From positions 1-8,514 of the forward strand of contig PMKA01000041.1 of the NCBI GenBank assembly GCA_003157575.1: a stretch of DNA of 8,514 bases, read 5' to 3'. The translations under genes were made by a program, and so were the position numbers. Every line of letters begins with the position of its first letter. Position 1 is the stretch's first letter. Source of the stretch: Opitutia bacterium (GTDB taxonomy: Bacteria > Verrucomicrobiota > Verrucomicrobiia > Opitutales > Opitutaceae). Shown here in pieces: positions 7,601 through 8,514 of this stretch. A model generated the notes under the pieces. That model saw only the letters and a list, made by a program, of their open reading frames with translations, did not search any database and had not been told where the DNA came from.

Positions 7601-8514
7601 AACGGCACGCTCGCGATCACCAACGGCGGTACCGCCTACGGCTACAACGGTTACATCGGGAACGGGTCCGGCGGCACCGGAACCGTGACGGTCGACGGCG
7701 CGCACAGTACATTGAACACGTCCTACGGGATCTTCGTTGGAAACGACGGGACCGGCACACTGTCGATCACCAACGGTGGCACGGTCACAAGCAACTACTG
7801 GAGCTACCTCGGAAACTACTCTGGGAGCACGGGAACGGTGACGGTCACCGGCGCCGTCAGCAACTGGAACTCATCCTACGGCATCTACGTTGGAAGTTCC
7901 GGCACGGGCACGCTGTCCATCACGAACGGCGGCACGGTCACAAACAATGCCTGGAGCTTCATCGGTAACAATAGTGGTAGCGTTGGTACGGTGACGGTTG
8001 ACGGCCCCGGAAGCAGCTGGACCGGTAACTACGGCATTTGGGCGGGCGACAGCGGCATCGGCACGCTTACAATCTCCAACCGAGGCTTGGTGACGATCTA
8101 CAACGGTTGGGGTACCCTCACGCTCGGTGGCGACGATGAATCTGGTTATGGCATCGGCACCTTGAACATCGGTGCGCCGACGGGAAGCCCAGCCGCAGCA
8201 GCAGGAGTTTTGAATGCGTCTACCGTGACGACGGGCGACGGTGCGGGCACTGTCCAGTTCAACACGACCGCCGGGACCAGTTCGCCCTACTATTTCACCG
8301 GTGATGGCACGATCGGAGGCAACGCCGTTGCCATCACCGGCGCGACGAATGTCATCAACACCGCCGGCTACAACGTGCTCATCGGGCGGAACACCTACAC
8401 AGGCAGCACCACGGTCAACAACGGCACCCTCTCCGTCACCAACGGCGGTTCGATCGGGACAAACGGATGGTACGACACGAGCTATTCTCCTTCGGGCGAT
8501 GTCATTGTCGGCGA
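4601..8514 (+). CDS. Giant secreted protein with T5SS/PEP-CTERM-associated and beta-strand repeats (3' end outside window)
   Basis: One frame stays open from ATG 4601 to the window end: 1304 residues with no stop. Residues 1-22 look like a Sec signal peptide (MKLKS, hydrophobic core, cut near GRS-Q). W27-x-G...N41-W42, as in the upstream protein, follows. From residue 151 the protein is modular. It has five beta-strand repeats, 13 units of about 50 residues with 'GTLxITNGG...TVDGxGS...VG' (the T5SS/PEP-CTERM-associated repeat pattern), and three 74-residue closing blocks ending GYN[IV]. Such repeats are expected to fold as a long beta-helix outside the cell, with a structural or adhesive role. 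Only two cysteines are visible. The C-terminal anchor (autotransporter barrel or PEP-CTERM) is not in view. No ribosome site is seen close to the ATG; the nearest, GGGAG at 4570-4574, is too far. Confidence 0.92.
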   Translation, partial: MKLKSLFSVLAVLSFGATIGRSQVYVWIGSGDDGTLTAPANWAAGNVPTFDSPVNVTFGTAPQTTVLMGSDSVYVASITFANDAPSYSFTGSSTSAPTLTINGGITTLGSNQVVFNAPISVVFSGGEHLIAVATGSSVDFSAAISGSGASLTKTGAGTLTISGAATYSGTTTVSNGTLAVNGGSITSSASNSVAVGEYEGDTGTLAITNGGVVTSFEGFIGIDTGATGALTVDGAGSLFSASYLNVGGSGTGSLAITNAGKIASQYGTVSSATSITATATVDGAGSVWSNAIELDVGYNGNGSLSITNGGAVTGDGASFGIGASSNGAVTVDGAGSALNLSSGLTLGNVGSGTMTITNGGVVTSSLGYVGAGGGGTGAVSVDGSGSSWTNGTYLNVGSGGTGTITITNGGSVSSTYATIGSSAGDSGAIVVDGPGSSLNIVVISDTALVVGNQGTGVLTISNGGVVTVDGGLGGVTLAASGGFGTLNIGAPAGVDAASAGILQAGIVTTGGGYGTVQFNTTAAPEAPYYFTSDGNWCGTPVVITGATQVVNTAGYNILNGANTYTGSTTINGGTLSVNSLADGGSASNIGASSDDAYNLVLSGGGTLKYTGSDGSTNRLFTIGSGGGAIDASGSGPVNFTNTGSLGTAAGGNATLTLTGTNTCANMLAASIGDDFAPSEVGPILLGATSLVKSGTGAWVLTGNNTYTGTTTVNNGTLSVANGGSIGSGEVPSGNIVVGAVNGDNGTLAITGGGSANSTGVTIGRDAGSWGMITVDGSGSSLNASDNLVVGGSGTGTLAITNGGSVDPEGRIGVVIGDTPFGGYGTVTVDGTGSSFTTAQDLVVGNYGNGSLTISNGGAVNVNGGTGSIILGANTLTEMGVTGSGTLNIGAPEGWTAAAPGILNVAAVTTGDGYGVLQFNTTTASDAPYYFTRDGTGSGAVIGITGGTQVVNSNGYNVLTGNYTYTGGTTVNNGTLVLKGGTIGSGEVPSGSFFIGDNDGTNGTLAITNGGTAYGYNGYIGNGSGGTGTVTVDGAHSTLNTSYGIFVGNDGTGTLSITNGGTVTSNYWSYLGNYSGSTGTVTVTGAVSNWNSSYGIYVGSSGTGTLSITNGGTVTNNAWSFIGNNSGSVGTVTVDGPGSSWTGNYGIWAGDSGIGTLTISNRGLVTIYNGWGTLTLGGDDESGYGIGTLNIGAPTGSPAAAAGVLNASTVTTGDGAGTVQFNTTAGTSSPYYFTGDGTIGGNAVAITGATNVINTAGYNVLIGRNTYTGSTTVNNGTLSVTNGGSIGTNGWYDTSYSPSGDVIVG
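5051..5143 (+). repeat. Beta-strand repeat 1, opening module 1
   Basis: Encodes LTKTGAGTLTISGAATYSGT followed by TTVSNGTLAVN. This is the classic 'LxKxGxGTLxLSGxNTYSGxTTVxxGTL' autotransporter-associated beta-strand repeat. A linker (5144-5206) then leads to the first ITNGG unit. Confidence 0.85.
5207..6049 (+). repeat. Array 1: six T5SS/PEP-CTERM-type units
   Basis: I[TS]N-G motifs start at 5219, 5366, 5516, 5666, 5816 and 5978, with spacings of 147, 150, 150, 150 and 162 bp. Each full unit reads roughly GTLxITNGGxVTS...IG...GxTVDGxGS...LxVGxxGTG. The second copy has NAG in place of NGG. The sixth copy has ISN and acts as a cap before the closing block. Confidence 0.88.
6050..6271 (+). repeat. 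Closing block 1 (74 codons)
   Basis: Begins GTLNIGAPAG, contains VTTGGGYGTVQFNTT, then APYYFTSDG, VVITGATQVVNTAGYNI. It has the same length and motif order as the blocks at 7250 and 8156 and leads straight into a beta-strand repeat. Confidence 0.85.
6272..6334 (+). repeat. Beta-strand repeat 2
   Basis: Encodes LNGANTYTGSTTINGGTLSV plus N, directly after closing block 1. Unlike the copies after blocks 2 and 3, it is followed by the SNIGAS-type block, not by an ITNGG array. Confidence 0.85.
6335..6667 (+). repeat. 'SNIGAS...RLFTIG' block between beta-strand repeats
   Basis: Encodes GGSASNIGASSDDAYNLVLS, GGGTLKYTGSDGSTNRLFTI, IDASGSGPVNFTNTGSL and ATLTLTGTNT. This order is a familiar stretch in autotransporter-type beta-strand-repeat proteins. 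It occurs once here and links repeats 2 and 3. It holds one of the two visible cysteines (NTCANM). Confidence 0.75.
6668..6760 (+). repeat. Beta-strand repeat 3, opening module 2
   Basis: Encodes LVKSGTGAWVLTGNNTYTGT, then TTVNNGTLSVA. A full-length copy with the K-S-G-T-G lead-in, followed by the linker that holds the first copy of the 30-bp exact repeat. Confidence 0.88.
6771..6800 (+). repeat. 30-bp exact direct repeat, copy 1
   Basis: Identical over 30 nt to 7542-7571, starting CGATTGGCTCAGG and ending CCTTCGGGCA. It codes IGSGEVPSG in the linker after beta-strand repeat 3. The copies are 771 bp (257 codons) apart, so recombination between them would keep the frame. Confidence 0.9.
6833..7249 (+). 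repeat. Array 2: three T5SS/PEP-CTERM-type units
   Basis: Motif starts are 6845 (ITGGG, degenerate), 6995 (ITNGG) and 7157 (ISNGG, cap), spaced 150 and 162 bp. TVDGSGS and TVDGTGS mark the second halves of the first two units. This is the shortest of the three arrays. Confidence 0.87.
7250..7471 (+). repeat. Closing block 2 (74 codons)
   Basis: Begins GTLNIGAPEG and contains VTTGDGYGVLQFNTT, then APYYFTRDG, ITGGTQVVNSNGYNV. The QFNTT motif is exactly 1200 bp after that of block 1. Confidence 0.85.
7472..7531 (+). repeat. Beta-strand repeat 4, opening module 3
   Basis: Encodes LTGNYTYTGGTTVNNGTLVL directly after closing block 2. It leads into the linker holding the second 30-bp exact repeat and then array 3. 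Confidence 0.87.
7542..7571 (+). repeat. 30-bp exact direct repeat, copy 2
   Basis: Second copy of the sequence at 6771-6800, in the same frame and the same position within its module (the linker after the beta-strand repeat). Confidence 0.9.
7604..8155 (+). repeat. Array 3: four T5SS/PEP-CTERM-type units, Tyr/Trp/Asn-rich
   Basis: Motif starts are 7616, 7766, 7919 and 8072, spaced 150, 153 and 153 bp. The last is ISNRG, the cap form with Gly replaced by Arg. Units 2 and 3 share about two-thirds of their residues and are rich in aromatic residues (SNYWSYLGNYSG, NNAWSFIGNNSG). Confidence 0.88.
8156..8377 (+). repeat. Closing block 3 (74 codons)
   Basis: Begins GTLNIGAPTG and contains VTTGDGAGTVQFNTT, then SPYYFTGDG, ITGATNVINTAGYNV. 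The QFNTT motif is 906 bp after that of block 2. Confidence 0.85.
8378..8440 (+). repeat. Beta-strand repeat 5, opening a fourth module
   Basis: Encodes LIGRNTYTGSTTVNNGTLSV plus T. The GGSIG...SPSGDVIVG linker that follows (8441-8514) matches those before arrays 2 and 3. Another ITNGG array is therefore expected just past the window end. Confidence 0.87.

Noticed and set aside
5207..8155. CRISPR-like regular spacing of about 150 bp
   Set aside because: The repeats are in-frame protein repeats with divergent DNA, no identical 25-40 bp repeats between unique spacers, and an open reading frame throughout.

Overview
The window is GC-rich bacterial DNA with every gene on the + strand. The best guess for the host is a Verrucomicrobiota member close to Opitutaceae. 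This rests on a PEP-CTERM sorting signal of the 'VPEPSTYALMGLGLG' type, on autotransporter-associated beta-strand repeats, and on long runs of T5SS/PEP-CTERM-associated repeats in giant secreted proteins. The taxon is inferred from protein style only, because no rRNA or other marker is present.

Layout: (1) 2-766 is the 3' part of a homoserine dehydrogenase gene (end of the catalytic region plus a C-terminal ACT domain). (2) 767-887 is a short gap with small hairpins, the best at 825-849. (3) 888-4241 is a complete 1117-residue secreted protein with a signal peptide, several beta-strand repeats and a C-terminal PEP-CTERM signal. (4) 4242-4600 is a 359-bp non-coding gap holding a strong nested inverted repeat (4255-4312) and weaker palindromes before the next gene. 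(5) 4601-8514 is one uninterrupted frame that runs off the window: at least 1304 residues of a second, differently built giant secreted repeat protein.

The 4601 gene is the most structured object here. After a signal peptide and a W-x-G...N-W start shared with its neighbour, it is built from modules. Each module is a beta-strand repeat ('YTGxTTVxNGTL'), then a run of about 50-residue 'GTLxITNGG...TVDGxGS...VG' units (6, 3 and 4 copies), then a cap unit with ISN in place of ITN, then a closing block of exactly 74 codons. A fourth module is beginning when the window ends. In-frame copy-number differences and a 30-bp exact repeat 257 codons apart point to growth and shrinkage by recombination.

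Functionally, a housekeeping amino-acid gene is followed by two probable surface or matrix proteins. The PEP-CTERM protein would be handled by an exosortase-type sorting system. The anchor of the second protein lies outside the window. Nothing ties the homoserine dehydrogenase to them beyond adjacency. I found no mobile element, RNA gene, CRISPR array or defence system, and no clearly new biological system.
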